From Serinus canaria (lineage: Eukaryota > Chordata > Aves > Passeriformes > Fringillidae): DNA of 64,000 nucleotides. Each line of letters starts with the position of its first letter. Position 1 is the first letter of the stretch. Shown here piece after piece: positions 30,533 to 46,260 of the stretch. A program made the position numbers and the translations under genes. The notes under the pieces are model-generated. The model was not told the DNA's origin. It saw only the letters and a list, made by a program, of their open reading frames with translations, and did no database searches. The stretch spans positions 3,146,621-3,210,620 of the forward strand of contig NC_066328.1 of assembly GCF_022539315.1 (NCBI RefSeq), in the 5' to 3' direction.

Positions 30533-33500
30533 AACTGTACATCCCAGTTGTGAGATCTGCCAGTCAGCCAGTTCTCCTAACCCCACATAAGGAAAGTTTT
30601 AAGATCAGGATTGAGTCTGGTGTAATTTAAAACCCACGGGGATACCACAGTCATTGATCTTCCATCCCTTATGCATTTCCTCAGCCCTGAAAGCATCTGT
30701 TCATATTTTGCACTGATCCTGGGGTAAGGCATCTCAGTTCCCTTTGAAATCTGGGACCTGTGTGTTAATCTTCTAGCACTTTGAAGTTTATCCCATTTAT
30801 GAGGAGCCACCAGAACTCCTCAGATGTTTCCTTTAAGGCTGCTGGGTTAAATGCCTGAGAACAGACACATCCAAACACTCATGAGGAACAGTAACATATC
30901 TAATAAGGAGTGGTTAGCTGCCTGGACCCTTACTTTGCTCTGTTATGAGGCTCAGCCTGCAGGGACTTTATGTCCATGTTTTATGGATGATAGATGTTCA
31001 CACAGCTAGTCTGCCCAGCAGGATCAGGAGGACCTAAAATCCAAAACTCCCAGAGCACCGCAGACACAAAATATCCCCAACATGCTATAAAAACCTGAAT
31101 GTCTGCAATAAAGCAATCACCAGCACAGAAATCACAGCTATCATGTACCACAGGAAGGAAGGGAGCAAGAGTTCTTGTGAGGAACACGAATAAATCTGTA
31201 AATTCCTATGGCCAGACCTATCTCATCCTGAAAGCAAAATACCAGGGATTTGTTAGGAGGAGTTCACAAGTGCTTTTCTGCAATGGATCCTTCCCATGCT
31301 GTAAAGGAAGGCAAAAATTTGTTACTCTCCCTGATATCTAGCCTGAGGGAGATTTCCCTTCTGATCCCAAATTAGATCATCAGTTTAATGTTCAGTGCAT
31401 GAGCAGCCATACCAATTAGCTCCTGAGCAGCTGTAATAATGTCAGCAGTGGCAGAGCAGCCTCCTCACACACTGCCTCCACCTGGAGCCAGTTTTTGCTG
31501 CTTTAGATGAGACAAGGCATTAAAACCTCCAGAAAACGTGATGGGCACCCAGTCAGCAGCTATTTTTACCTTGGCTCCCACTGGTGCCAAGCAGCCCCCC
31601 CCGGGGCAGGGATGTCACAGAGCAGGCACCCTATGAGCCAGGGAGGCTGCTAAAACACCAACACATCAGCTATGCAGGACTCACTCCAAGCTTCCTCATG
31701 CCAGAAACGCTCCTCTTGTCTCCTGCAGCTCTTCCTGGCACTTTGGAAGGCTCCATTTCAGCCCATGGGTTTCCTTTGCTCACACTGCCCTCTGTGGAGG
31801 TGAGGTCCAGTCACACTCTGTGGGAACCTGTCCTTGGATTGTCACTTTTCCCCCTCAATTATGAATTATTTAAGTAATTTTATTTTCTTTATCCATACCT
31901 GTGTAAGGTATCACTACATTCCCTCTAGCTCTTCAATCTGGTACACTACAGAACACCAGCTTTCTTTTTTTTGAAGGAGATTCTCTTTTCCTTGACTGCC
32001 TTGGAAATCCCACTCCACCTATTTCACCTTCCCCTTTTTCTTACCATACCCATGTACCATGGTGTTTACAAAACACACTGGTGTTGCCTGTGGTGCTGAT
32101 TTTTCCCTAGAATAATCTCTTTTTATGGCACAGCACTTGGCAGCTCCCAGCCCCCCCCAGACAAACCCTGCCCCCCAACTTGGTTCTTATCTTCCCCCTG
32201 CCATTGGCACCTACCTGTGACCTCACAGAGCTTTAGGCCTTGGCATCTGGTGCTTTTAACCTTCTTTAAAATGTAATGCTGCTCTTACAACTCTATCAGG
32301 CCAGCCCACATTTTCAGTTATGCAGAAAAATCTCTCCTCTGTAATGCCAATATTCCCAGATTTTGTGTGGCATGTACGTAAGAGGCGCATTCAAAGCAGG
32401 ATTATTCTCTTCAAATTAAAACTTCTTTGTTGGGAATTGCAAGGTCTTAGACAGATTCTCTTTTGGCCAATGAGGCAAACACATAATCCCAGGGCTCAGC
32501 TGATCCCACAGGAGGAGCAGTGTAACCTCCCAAGGAGTGCTCCTCTGTAATGAGGATGTTGATCAGTCTGGGCACAGACACCTACGTTTGCTGATGGCCA
32601 TGGGCTGGCTGCAGGACTCATCTCACCTTTATTTCTTTAGATGACACAAATTGTATCCTCAGCTCTTTTTTTCCTTGATTGCTAATCCCAGCAATAACAG
32701 AATCAGTCCCAAAAGCAAATTTGAGGACAACTAGAAACATCTGGTCTCCATTGGGATAATTCTCCCTTTTGTATTACTTGCCACAGTCTCCTTGTAAGAC
32801 TGTTCTTTAGTCAGTTTACAATCTATTTATCCCAATGATAACCAATAAAGAGAATCTGCAACACAGGTTGATGCAAAAGGTCTCCCTGCTCCACTGTCTT
32901 TGTGTTGTCTTCAGTGACAGATATTTAGGGAAGAACAAAGGGGTGGGCACAGGGTGATTCTGCTCCTGCACTCCCCTTGTCACACCAGAACTGCAGCAGC
33001 ACTTTGAGGATTGCTCTAAAATCATCCTGTCAGTGACAGGAATGGAGGTTTGCTCTCTGGAACCATGCAATTCTCAGTTTTGGCCTTCTCAACATTCCCT
33101 GGCAGGGAGCTCTGCAGGAAGGAGTACTTATTTTTGTCTGTTATACCTTTTTGTTCTGGAATCATGGAAGCAGGCAATGGTGTGTGCTGTCTGACCTCTG
33201 TCATTGTCACTTGATCCCCACCAATGGGACATCTCTGTGCCCTGGGCCTTCTGTCCAGCCTGGAGCTCAGGCTGTTCAGGGCTCCCCAGTGTGGAGCCTG
33301 CCTGTCTCTCCCTCTGTTCTTACCATCCTCCCCACTCTCTGCAGCTCTTGTGGAAAGAATTTTCACTGGGACATTCCACCAAATCTTTTTTTGCAAATCC
33401 ACAGAGACTGGGTCTAATCCATTACCCTTGTCTGAGAAGTGATTCATCCTGGTAAATGATTTACCTTTAATAAACCCATACCTTTGATAAAACCTATTTG

Positions 33501-33984
33501 TTGCCATGAAATGAGAGCTTTCTCAGAAAACTGTCCTGAAATCCTTGGGTCAAGTGGCCTGTGCAATTTTTTTTCCACTTTTCTTTAAAATAGTGATGTA
33601 CAGATTCTTCTAAACCTGCATTTTCATGTACCAATTATTTCAACATCCTCAGATGGAGATTATCCCAGCCCCCTGGGTTCAGTTCCTCTAGCACTGGAAA
33701 TTTTATCTTTAATACAGAGCTCTACTTCTTCCATTCCTTTTACCACTCTTTCCTTCCTAACAATTTATAACCAGCAATTTTTACATTCCAGTCATGCGAA
33801 TAAACCTGCCAGGTTTCAGTCATGCCAATTATATTGTATTTCTCATAATCCAGCAAGAATTCCCAAGTTCTCTTGCTTTTAATTATGTACTCACAAGGTA
33901 CTTCTGCCCAGCCTCTCTCTGGGCAGCCACCTGTGGTGAATCACTGTGGTTATCACAGGGGTGGGGGACAGAGGTGTTGCAGAA

Positions 33985-34112
33985 CCACTCTGCAGCTGGG
34001 AAAGGCTGGGGCAACTTCTGGTTTTCACTCATTTCTGCAGGAGAAATCCCACTCTGCAGCTGGGAAAGGCTGGGGCAACTTCTGGTGTTTACTCATTTCT
34101 GCAGGAGAAACC
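33985..34112. repeat. Tandem duplication, 2 x 64 bp
   Basis: Two adjacent copies begin CCACTCTGCAGCTGGGAAAG and end TTTCTGCAGGAGAAA plus two bases. They differ at only a few positions (for example GGTTTTCACTC versus GGTGTTTACTC), which suggests a fairly recent duplication in GSG1L intron 1. Confidence 0.9.
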
Positions 34113-35729
34113 CCTCTCCCTCTCTGGCTCTTCCTGAAGGCACATTCAGAGCCCACACCTCTGACCCATTTTGATATTTACATCCAATCTAAATTCCACT
34201 CTCCCATTTCCTCCTTCAGGAGTAATAGGTGGCAAAGAGCACACAAAGGGCTACAGGCCCCTTGCCCTCCAAAAAATTCAATCCAAACCCACAAAACAAG
34301 CCATGCATACCCATTCCTGCTCTCCTGATTTCTGGGGAGCATGGTGAGCATCCTTGTTTATTTAATGGGACAGTACTGTTAAAAGGCAGCTGGGCAGCTG
34401 CTCTTCCCTCTGGCTGTGGATGTTAATACTGAGCTTGTCTGTTCACTGGCAACTAAAGCAAGGTCTGAGTTCATGGGTTTTTCTATTAACATCAAAGCAA
34501 ACACACAATTGAGCAAAACTGGCTGACTTCTCATTGCTTCCCAGCAACTCAAGCTACTTCCTACTCTCAAACTCCCCTTTAGAATTTGATATGCCACCTT
34601 GCCTACTTAAAGTGTTAATTTTTTTCATGGTGTGTGTGTGTTCTTGAGTCATGGAATCCACAGCAGGTTCACCCCTGCTGCTGTCAGTGCAGCACTTTTG
34701 TCGTGCCTTGTGAGTGCCCAAGCACAGACTGTGTGTGTGCAACAAGATATGTGCCCAAAGTCACATTAAAAAAGAAATTGAATGTTGGTGAGCTTGGCTC
34801 TGAGGCATCTGGCCCTGGCCAAGGAGTTCACAGCCTGGGAGGAGGCCCCAGAGCAGCCTGGGAGGGCAGACCAGGGCTCATGGGCAGCTCAGTCTGCAGA
34901 AATTTATCCTCAGCCCCATCTGAGGTTGGGTGTGTTGCTCCTACAGAAGGCACCTCCACTTGTGTGGCATCCAAAGCACTGTACCCACTCTGAAAGGGAG
35001 AACCTCTTTCTGCTAGACTGGGATTCAGCACACTCTTGAGTCAGAAATTGTGCTAAATAATTAATTACGGGACTCCCCCACCAATGAAATAGAAATACTC
35101 CAGTCCCTCTTTTTCCAGAGGGGATTAACAATTACATTTCTCAGGTACTAAATCCTTTTTGAATTCTTGAGCTGTCCTAGACATGCTGGATAAAAATAAA
35201 CTCTAGATTCACAAATTATTTCAGAAATAATCACAGCATTCAATCTCTGTTAGAGCTGTCAGTGGAAAGCAGAAACTGGCACCAAGAGGCAGGCACGCTC
35301 CACTGGGCTCTGCACAAAGTGGATGCCATGCTGCTTGCACCTCAGCCTCTGGAATCTAAATGCACATTGCAGATAAACAGGGGCAAGGAGAAGACACTCA
35401 AAAATGTGGTTGCTTGCTGCCTAAATGTCATTTTAAGGCGTGACTGAGTCCCAGCCTCTCCAGCCAACTGGGAGCCCTGGAATGCTGTTCCCTGCAGCAT
35501 CAGCCTGCTGGGAGCTGCTCCTGTTGGCACTACAAGAGCTGCTGTGTTGCAGCTGCACCCGTGCAGGGAGCAGAAAGTTTTGACAGTGTGGCTGGAGGAG
35601 AGAGAAATCAAAAGCCTGGTGGCTGGAGGAAGAATGTGGCTCACAGCTGTGGAAGTTTGGAGGCTCTGGAGAGTTTTGGCAGTGCCACGATCACACAGAG
35701 AGTTCCTGGCATTCACCTGTGCCTGGCGG

Positions 35730-36085
35730 GATCCAGCACAGAATCACAGAGGGAAGGGACCCACAGGGATCATCAAATTCAGCTCCTGGCCCTGCACAGA
35801 CACCCCAGCAATCCCACCCTCTGCCTGAGCGTGCTGTGCAGACACTCCTGGAGCTCTGGCAGGCTTGGTGCTGGGACCAGTACCCTGGGCAGCCTCTTCC
35901 AGTGCCCAAACACCCTCTGGGGGAAGAACCTTTTCCCAATATCCAACCTAAACCAGCCTTGACACAACCTGAGTCCATTCCCTTGGATCCTGTCACAGAA
36001 GAGACCAGTGCCTGACCCTCCTCTTCCCCTCATGAGGCAGTTACAGACTGTGATGAGGTCTCCTCTCACTTTGCTTAAATTCAGA
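35730..36085 (-). mobile_element. CR1 LINE 3' end, minus orientation
   Basis: The left end CACAGAATCACAGAGGGAAG is the inverted CR1 terminus. It is followed by GGGACCCACAGGGATCATCA, CAGCCTCTTCCAGTGCCCAA ACACCCTCTGGGG and TCTCCTCTCACTTTGCT, the usual inverted order of the CR1 3' region. It is a 5'-truncated, non-coding copy of about 350 bp. Confidence 0.85.
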
Positions 36086-38019
36086 CATCAGTGAGTCAGG
36101 GAGGAATTGGGATGGGATGGGAGCTGTGGGAATGGTGCTGACCATGGCTCTGGCCATATGTTCTGCTGACAAAGTGTGAGGCTGGCAGTGACTGGGGAAG
36201 GGACTTTGCCTGGAGCAAGGCTGCTGCTGCAGTCACTTCAGAGTGCTGCTGCTAGCGCTTTAAGGAAGATGCTGTTGACAGTGTACAGTGCATCTGAGCT
36301 GGGGACTTTGACTAATTGAATACACCACTATTTAACAGTATTAATGCAATTACTTACAATTTAAACACACACCCATGACCCTGTGACTTGTGATGCCTGC
36401 AGGGCTGGGCTCAGCAGGTGTGCTGAGGATGGGGTGGATTCCTCACAGGGAGGTGGAGTGGGGCTGTCTGTGTAAGCACAGCCCTGTGCTGCTGGCTTGG
36501 AGCTGGTGCCTCGGGGCCCTGCAGCTCAGATAAATGATCATCAGTCAGGCTGCAAGAGGCCATGACAACACTCTGACAGTCTGGCATTCCAAACCCATCA
36601 GTCTGAGTGAAGAGCTGTCGGGTATTTTATGTTGGCACTATTAGGGACAAATTTAGACCCGTGTCCATTACATTGTTCCTGTCCTTCCCAGGAGGAGATA
36701 TGGTAAATCTGAAAGAGGCAGCTGTCTGTCTAAGGCAGTATATCCCTGTACTTGCCTGGGTTGTTTCCAAAGGTTGGTCACTCCTAGTCTGATAACTGAA
36801 GAGTTTCAGATAAGAGGAAACACTGAGCTGCTGTGGGGGTGTAGGGAAGGAGAAGCAGTCCCTTCTCTCCTGCTTTCACCATAACTTTTTAAAGCTGGCT
36901 TCCAGCTCTCTCCTGAAATCACCCACTACAGCACAGCTTTGTTTACCCAGTACAGAATAGATCTCTGTGTTTCTCTTCTCCCACAGATAACTCACTTTTC
37001 TGAGTGGGCTAGAGTCACACAGTTACAACTTATCTCACACATAAATCTGGACTTGGAAAGATTTCAGTATCTGCCAGAAATATGGGCATCCTTGATCATG
37101 CCAACCCCAGCTAAGATGCTCAAAAAGCCACTGAGTCTTAGGCTGCTCACTCAGGCTGCTGTGGCCTAAGCTGATTCCCAAATCAGTAAGACAAATCAGC
37201 TTTTTTCTGTGTTTTTCTTTCTAACGTCAAGAGTGTTGCTTTGGTGCTCTCATTCCAGCCTGGAGCTGTTGCAGTCCCAAGGCTGGAGTTCATGAATCTT
37301 CCTTTTTTAACATTAAATTGAGTTTTAATAAACAACTCATTCTGCAAGTACTCTTCTCAAAAGCACCAGGGAGAATACACAACCCCTTGGGATGAAACAG
37401 GCTGTGAGCACTTCCCCAGGATTGCCCCATTTAATAGTACATCCTCACAGAGAATTCTGTCAATTTTACCAGAATTCTACCCTAAACTTCCCATTACCAG
37501 AGGGGCTGTGTTCTCAGAGCCATAACACATCCATGGTCAACTGTTCCTCCCTCTCAGCAGTGAAGGACCAACTCCCTGATCTACTCCTAGGGCAGTGGCA
37601 GGATGGGATGGGATGGGAACAGCCCAGCGAGGAACAAGCTCCCACAACCCATCATCTCCTACTGAGTCACATCTGTAAACTTTATTTTTCAGTCACATAA
37701 TCTAGAAAAGAGCTCTTTCAAGAGCAGAGAGTGGATGCTAGCTCGAGCAGACAGCTCTGGGAGTAGGGGCTGTCAGATTGCATCTGCTGAGACTCAAGTC
37801 TGTCCCCGGGCAGCTGCCTGCCATCCACCCTCCAGTGTTTTATTCCTTGGGAAGTGCCAGGCTACAGCAGAGGAAATGAACGCACTGATAAGCTGGAGAG
37901 ATGTCTTTTTGAGTGCTTCCCAGCAAGTGAATGGCTGAGCAGGGAACAGAAATGAGCTTTCTCGTGCCCAGTTGAGCCCTTTAACTGCATTTCTCTGCTC
38001 AATAACCATACACCCCAGG

Positions 38020-39300
<1,281 letters not shown>

Positions 39301-40100
39301 CCGAAAAGAATTATTATTAGTATTATTATTAATGTTGTTATTATGTGGAGCTGTGAAAGGCATTTTTCGTGTACCCCGAGGTAGAGATTCGTCCAGGAGG
39401 AGGAGGGGTGGAGTGGCACTTTAGCATTTCTGCTCTGAGCTAGAGAGTAGTAAATCCAGGGCTTGATTCTGCTTTTGGCATATTGGTGCAAATCTCTTTC
39501 CTCAGAGGCTTGCTCTGGCAGCCCCGGAGGAATTTAGATTTGAAAGTGTGTGATGTGTGAAAGCCACATCTTTCACAACACCAAGGAGAGCCCCTTGCCC
39601 AGGTTTTTATTCCCAGACCCAGCTCTTGCAGATGTTTTTGTTGAAGTGGGTCTGGGGGAAATTTTGTAGGTCCTGCTTTGTGCAGACAGACAGAACTAAT
39701 TAGAGCAAACCCTGGGCTTTATTCACCAGATGGCAATGCTGAGAGCAGGGAGCAGTTAATACTCAATGTCCCATTTTCAAATAGAAGTGCATTGTCCTCT
39801 CATGATGTCCAGCTGGCTTGTGGAGCTTCTGACCCCCATGCACATTGCTCAGAGCTCTGCTGAGTGCCCTGAGGAGCAGAGCACCTGAGGGTGGTGGAGG
39901 CACAACCCATGAGACCCTCTGTCCAGCACTGAGGTGGCCACATTTGTCACACTGTAGTTCTGTCTCTTGGTGGATGAACAGAGTTTTCTGTGGTGAAGGA
40001 GCTGTTTGTGCCTTCTGAGTGGTGTTTCCTTCCAGCCTAGTCTGGACTCCCTACACGGGAGGGGTGCTGGTGGCCTCTCAGAGCAGCCCAGCAGTGGCTT

Positions 40101-40153
40101 TCCCTGGAAATATCCACTATTGGAAATATCCAATATCCTGGAAATATCCACAT
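40101..40153. repeat. Short GGAAATATCC triplication
   Basis: Three spaced copies of TGGAAATATCCA-like words occur within about 50 bases. The central copies form small palindromes. It is a minor local repeat with no known role visible. Confidence 0.6.
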
Positions 40154-43100
40154 AGCCAGGCAGGCTCATACTGACAGACAGGACAGTGCCCATGGACCCA
40201 CAGGCAGAGCTCCTGCTGTGCTTTGCTGACAGGACATGGGGGGCAGCCTCTTCAGCTCCTTGAGAAAGCCAGGGAGGATGAGGTGAAGTTTCTCCTTAAG
40301 GCTTCCAGGACCTGTTCCTGCCTTCCTGATGCCCCTCACAGGTAGCCACAGGACCCATGGCTCTTTTTGGTGCCTGTCCCAAATGTCTGAGCCCAACTGT
40401 TGATGAGATTTTCCACTATTTCTACACTCACTTGGCTTTGGTCAGAATTTGTTATAAACAAACTGGAAAGGTAATAGAAAACTTTTGTGAGAAAACTCAC
40501 AGTGCTCTGTGAGAGCAATTGTGATGGCAGCTCTGCAAGTTTGGTGAAATAACTTTGTACCCAAGAGGCTTTGCCTTGCCCACTCCTGCCTGTGCCTGGT
40601 GGGTGCCACCTCCTCAGTGCCAGGTTTTCCCTGTGCTCTGTACTAGCAGAGTGCCTCTCCTTGTCCTGTTGGAATTGCAGAGCACCTCTCCCTGTCCCAG
40701 CCCTTGCAGCATCACATCTTGCAGCCAAATAATCAGCATTCTTTCCTTGGTTTTAATTGCAATCAAGAAATCGAGGTGATAGCTATTCAGAGGACCACAG
40801 GATTATTGCTTCAATTATTTTTATGTTTAGGACATTTACTCAGTAATGCATTTGTGGTGCTCCTGTATTTCTCAGGGTTATCCACTTGCTAAGAGGAATA
40901 AACAAAGCACTTGAAACTTTGACAGAAAGCCTTCACAAGAAAGCTGGTGCTGTTCTTCAGGACTGTCTTTCAAGTGGCTGCCAGCATCTGAATCATCACA
41001 CTTCTCCAAGTGTGAATATAGGTCTTTACAGCTCTTTTCTCACAAATTTTCTCTATCTGTTGCCCTGTGGATTGTGTTTGCTGGCCTGCAGCACCAACAC
41101 CTGCACACTCTGCTTCTCCCTGTGCCCATCTCCCTGAGGGGTGGGCATCCAAGACTTTTGTTTTCAGGGATATTTTTGTCCTAAATACTTCTTACATTTT
41201 GTTTATACTCCTAATCCTAACAGATACTTCTATTTCTGTTCCTCCTTATCTACTTCATTCTTGTTTTTCAGATGGGCAGAGCTGTTGAGAGCTGACATGG
41301 TGGCAGTAAATTAAAAAGAAAAGGCAAAATAAAGCAGCAATTTGGTTTGTTTTGTGATACAGAGCTTTTAGAATCTTAAGCATTTAAAAAAACTGAACAG
41401 AAAGTAAAGTCGGCTCAGTCAGAGAATCTTTTAATATGAATAATTTTCATTTTCCTAAAGGAAACCAGTTTTTGTTTTTCATTGTTGGGATTACTTGAGA
41501 AGAAGGAAACTATTCTGTGCTATGCTGATGCTGTAATACTCCAATGACTTCTCTTTATATAATCTCTGTTTATCAGATTTGTTGTGTATAAAAATGGAAA
41601 GATCATGCATATGTTGCAGAAGGCAGTTCAGATGCCTGGATTAAGTAGTATTTATGTGGTATTATCTTTGATGATAACTTAGAAGGGTTTGAATGCTACA
41701 CAGATGTAGTTTTCAGGTTGTGGCTACAAGAATCTTTAAAAACCTTTTTACAGCAATAACTTTCCTCTGACGTTGTAAGAAAAATTACCTTCCCAGGTTA
41801 TAGTAACTCCTTTTGCTTTAGTATTTCTTATAGGATCAGTATAAATTGTTATTAGTCAGTGTTTACTGTGTACAAAAACAATTTGCCCGGGAGGATTTAA
41901 AATAATGACAGCTTTTGCAAAAGGAATCTTTCAATCAGGCTCTGTTTTTCACTAGTGGAAAACAGAGGCACCATTCACTAAAGTGAGAGGGAGCCCTACT
42001 TTTGGGTCCTCTGGTGCTGATGGGGACATGGTGAGCTCAGTCTGGGTGTTTATTTGAACCAGCAATGTCAAATGCATGGGATTATATGCTGGGTTTAAAT
42101 CAACATTTTAAACCCCCTATAGTTTTATTTAAATTTTCATTTCTTAAAGCTCTCTTCTCCTGGGCTTCCTCATGTGTTTATTTTGTCCTTTTCAGCTGTC
42201 ACTGGACTGGATTTCCCAGCTCCTCCTGCCACTTTGGACTGGACCCCTCCTGGCAGCTCCTCTTTGCTTTTCCTCAGCACCACAGAGCCACAACCTTCAC
42301 TTGTTCAATTCATTTCTCTTGCAAATGGCTCAAAATCTCCTTTTCTGGTTGGTATTTTCCTCCCTTGGCATAGAGCTCTGCATAGCTCATCTTTCTCTCT
42401 TTCCAAGGTAAATATGAATTATTGGTGTGCCCCCCATACACCTCTCCTGTCTCTGCTCTGTCCAGCAAAATGGGAAGTTTCTCTTTACCTCAGTCACTTA
42501 ACAGGTTTTATTTTTATATTTGGAGCAGAGGGCTGGGATGGAAATGCTGCCCATATCTCCCCAGACTGTGTTACCCAGCTGTGAAGTTTTTGTTCTCTCC
42601 ACTCCAGATTCAGGCTCCTTTTTGCCATTTTCAGCCTGGTTTTCCTTTTCCTCAGAGCTCTGGCCCAAAGCAGTCAGTGTTCAGCAGTGATGCTTGGCAC
42701 TCTGAGCACACAGGCTGGGCTGCACAGTCCAGCTCATCTCAGAGATGCTGCTCAGAGACAATCCTGATTTTCTGACAGAAATGAAGCCCTCAGCAAATGG
42801 GCAGCCTGCAGGGGTCCATGTGAAGGTGGGCAGAATATTGATACCACAGGAAACCTTGGTCTTCACTTTAACTCATGACTTGCAGTGTGTCTCTCATGTA
42901 CTTTGCTTGTGGGCATTTAGGCAAGGACAAGAAGATTGCTCAGGAAATTCTCCCTGTTCCTAAAGCAACCAGGCAAAAAATGGTTTCTGACAGTACTGTA
43001 GCAAAGACCTTTAGCAGTCTTGACAGAAATGAAACTGGTAAAATAAACTGTTGCCTCTCCCATAAAAATTTCCTTGGTCCAGCATCACTGGGCAGTAGAG

Positions 43101-43199
43101 AAGCCATCCCTGAGTGCCCTCTGCTCTGGGTGCTGTGATCAGCATTGCCCATCCTGGCTGTGCCACTCAGGGACTGCAGGCACCCTCCTGCAGCACCCA

Positions 43200-43281
43200 G
43201 GCTCCCTGAGTGTCCCCAGGAGCATCAGATCCATCCATTAGGCTCCCTGAGTGTCCCAAACACATCAGATCCACCAGCCAG
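43200..43281. repeat. Tandem duplication, 2 x ~41 bp
   Basis: The phrase GGCTCCCTGAGTGTCCC ... CATCAGATCCA occurs twice head to tail. The second copy is slightly diverged. It is intergenic. Confidence 0.8.
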
Positions 43282-45840
43282 CTCTGCTCTTTGTGTCACA
43301 GCTGGGTGGGACTGGGATGCCAGCAGATTTATACTCATCTGCTATCTGCATTTAATTCTTCCAGCAGCTGGTGGAGAGGAAGGGAGATGAAAAGAAGTGA
43401 CAGGTCTGAGTCATGCCTTGATTCGTGTCTGGGGGAGCTGGCTGGCTGATGGCCTGAAGAGGCAGTCCAAAAGGTCAGGGCTGAGCAAGCAGGATATTCC
43501 TGAGGCAATTCCCAACCAGCTATTTACATGTGCCCACCTATGGTGGGAGTGAATTAAGTATCACACTATCCTACTTTTGATCCTGGATTGGAAATTTTTC
43601 TGTCTTAGAGTTACAAGAATTATTTCCTCACAATTGACAGTTGGATTGGATTAAGATGAAAGTTTAATTAATATTTAGTACTCTTTGTTAAGGCTAACTT
43701 TGATATGTCTTAAGTTGTTACAAGGAGCTGCAGGCCCACTTAAGAAGAACTCTAAAAGCAGAACCCACTTCATTCTTTATTGCTGCAATTAAAGAAGCAT
43801 TCTTGCACATCAAAGCCTTAATGGCAGCTCGTGAGTCTTTCAATATTCCTGGGCACCCTGGCCTGGCATGAAAGCAGCCCCAGAGCAAAAGTGGCCACAA
43901 CAAACAGAGCAGTGCTGAGAAATGTCAAAGGGTTCATTACTCAAACATGCTCTTTTATAAGCATGTTTCCATATTCATATAAAGTTATATATTGTCATAT
44001 CCCACTGTGCCTTTGGAAGTGCCTAATCCACTAACTACAGATGAATTAATTTATATTACTTCCTTGTTGTGTTTTTAAAGACATTTTTCCCTTCTCTTAT
44101 CAATGTATTTTTAGGGACAGAAGCTAGAACATTTAAATGTTTATAGTTTTCAGTTTCTGCCTGGCAAAGGAGCAAACTGTGTGCATTTGGTGTAATTTAT
44201 ATGAAGAATAATGTTGCTTATTTGTATGTCCATGTATTTTTTCCCCATAATTAGGATTCATCCATATGTCCAGGCATTTTTAGTAGTAGATTGTGATTTG
44301 CAGTGGGATTTTAGTTCAGAAAGGAGTGACCAGGGAGATTTGTTGGAGCAAGCTCTGTACCTGGAGCTTCATGCTTCTGTATGTTCTCTGCAGAAATTGG
44401 ACCCTGTGCAAAATGCACTTGGGGAAATAGACTTTACCAGAGCAGAGTAGAAGAGGCTGCTTAGGTGCAGGGATGGCTTTTTGATGGGGCCATGCATAAA
44501 ATGGGTGCACATGGTGTTCTGGGGGTGTATTCCAAGCCAGGGCACCAAGAGCCCCTGGGATGTGCCCATGATCCCATCAGGGCAGTGATGCTGAAGGTGA
44601 GGGCAGGGAGGCAGGGTGGACAGGCTGGCTCTGGGAGCTGAATGTAACAGGACATTGCATTTGGTCTACATTGAGAGAGAAGTTGTAGAGCACAGCAAAT
44701 TTACACACACAGACAGCAGGGTTTAAACCTTTCAGCAGCAAACCTCAATTTGAGCAGAAATCTCTCCCCCAGGAGCAGAGCAGAAGACAAAGCAACCAAA
44801 CTAAAAATCAAGAGATCAATACTGAAAGCAAAACGTAGTGGCAAAGATGTGTCTCCAGAGCAAGGGCAGGTAATTGCATAACTGTTCCAAGGGGGAGAGA
44901 AAAGGTCAGCAGGCAGAAGACAGGCTGGTGCATGGAAAGCTTCTGCCTGGCTGGGGACAGCTTTTCACAGTGCATCGAAGGAGCAGTGGGGGAAATGAGG
45001 AGGCAGAGGTGACAAAGAAAATGCCAAACTGCCTGAGAAGGCCTGGGTAAGACTGCCCCAAAATGGCACAAAGGGTCACAAGGAGAGACATCCCCCAAAC
45101 TGAGGGACTTTGGAGGCAGCACCAAACCCAGCAGAGTGTGGCTCTGAACAATGTGAAATTTCACAATGAAGTTGTAGCAGATGGCAGAAGAGGGAGTCAA
45201 GGCCAGGACTTGGCAGAAAGAGGGAGATTGCCAGCCATCAGCCTGTCTGGAGAGCAGCAGGAGGGAGGAGATAGATGAGCAACCTGGAGGACGAGCAGGA
45301 CACTGAGCAGAGTGAAAGCAGAGAGCAGGGTGGGCTGGTGCAGTAGAAGGCTGCTTTGGAGACCACAGTGAGATAAAAGTACAGAGCTGCAGCTGCCTGG
45401 TATCAAAGACCACTCTCACAGGTCTGCATGAACTCTCTGACCCCAGCAAAGGGGCAAAATGAGAGAGCATCTCTTCAAAGGGAAAGTGTTATGAATCTTC
45501 TGGGAGCTTAAATGGGAATGAAGCTACAGGAGGGAAGGTTCAGCAGCATCATACTGACTGCTCAGCCTGGGAGCTGGATTTCCAGCTTCACAGCTGGTCA
45601 GGAATATTTCCTCTTTCCAACCCCTTCCTTGGCTGGGTTTTGGATGGGGAAATTTCTTTCTATTCTCAGTATCCTACAAGGTCTCAGGGAACACTCTGCC
45701 TCTCCCCTTGACCTCAGAGGCTGTATGCATCTTTGAAGAGACCTTCCTTTCCTCCACCACGGGCTCTGCTGAGTCACCTGGTGCCCAAATCATCCAGGTT
45801 TCACAGACCCCTGGTGTTTGTCTGTGTTAATACAACACCC

Positions 45841-46260
45841 TGTGGTATTTACATTTCCTGAAAAAGATTTTTTGCTTAAGATTTTTTTTCTTAAGAAGTT
45901 AAGAGTCTTCATAGAAAAGGAAAACAATTCTTATTTTATTTCCTTTTTTTTGTGTTGTGTTTGTCTGGAATGTGTTTGGAGATTGTTCACCCACAGGGGA
46001 TTGTTCCATTGCATTCTGCTGGGAGTTGTTTTCACCCTTTGGCCAATCAGGGCCAGGCTGGGTCAGGGCTCTGGAGAGAGTCAGGAGTTTTCATTGTTAT
46101 CTTTTTAGCCTTCTGTAAGTATAATTTCTGCATTCTTCAGTATAGTATAGCATTCTTTAATATAATATAGTATCATGAAATATTAAATTAACCTTCTAAA
46201 AAAATAAAGTCAAATGCATAATTCCTGCCTTTGTTGGGGCATTCCCTGCAAATACAATAA
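45841..46260 (+). mobile_element. Solo LTR, family 1 copy B
   Basis: It starts TGTGGTATTTACATTTCCTG and contains GGAATGTGTTTGGAGATTG, GGCCAATCAGGGCCAGGC, GGCTCTGGAGAGAGTCAGGA, TTTCATTGTTATC, repeated TATAGTATAG words and a 3' end CCTGCAAATACAATAA. The 5-bp duplication CACCC is present on both sides (45836-45840 and 46261-46265). It is a solo LTR in the intergenic region, closest in sequence to copy D. Confidence 0.88.

Noticed and set aside
40336..40520. A minus-strand stretch with ITNSDQSQ... resembling the start of the human IL20RB tail
   Set aside because: A much better tail exon with matching end, acceptor and phase exists at 50505-50630, and the other similarity is a few residues only.
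44808..45470. A 220-codon minus-strand frame in the intergenic region
   Set aside because: Low-complexity serine/leucine-rich translation without family resemblance. It could in theory be an unknown transcript but nothing supports that.
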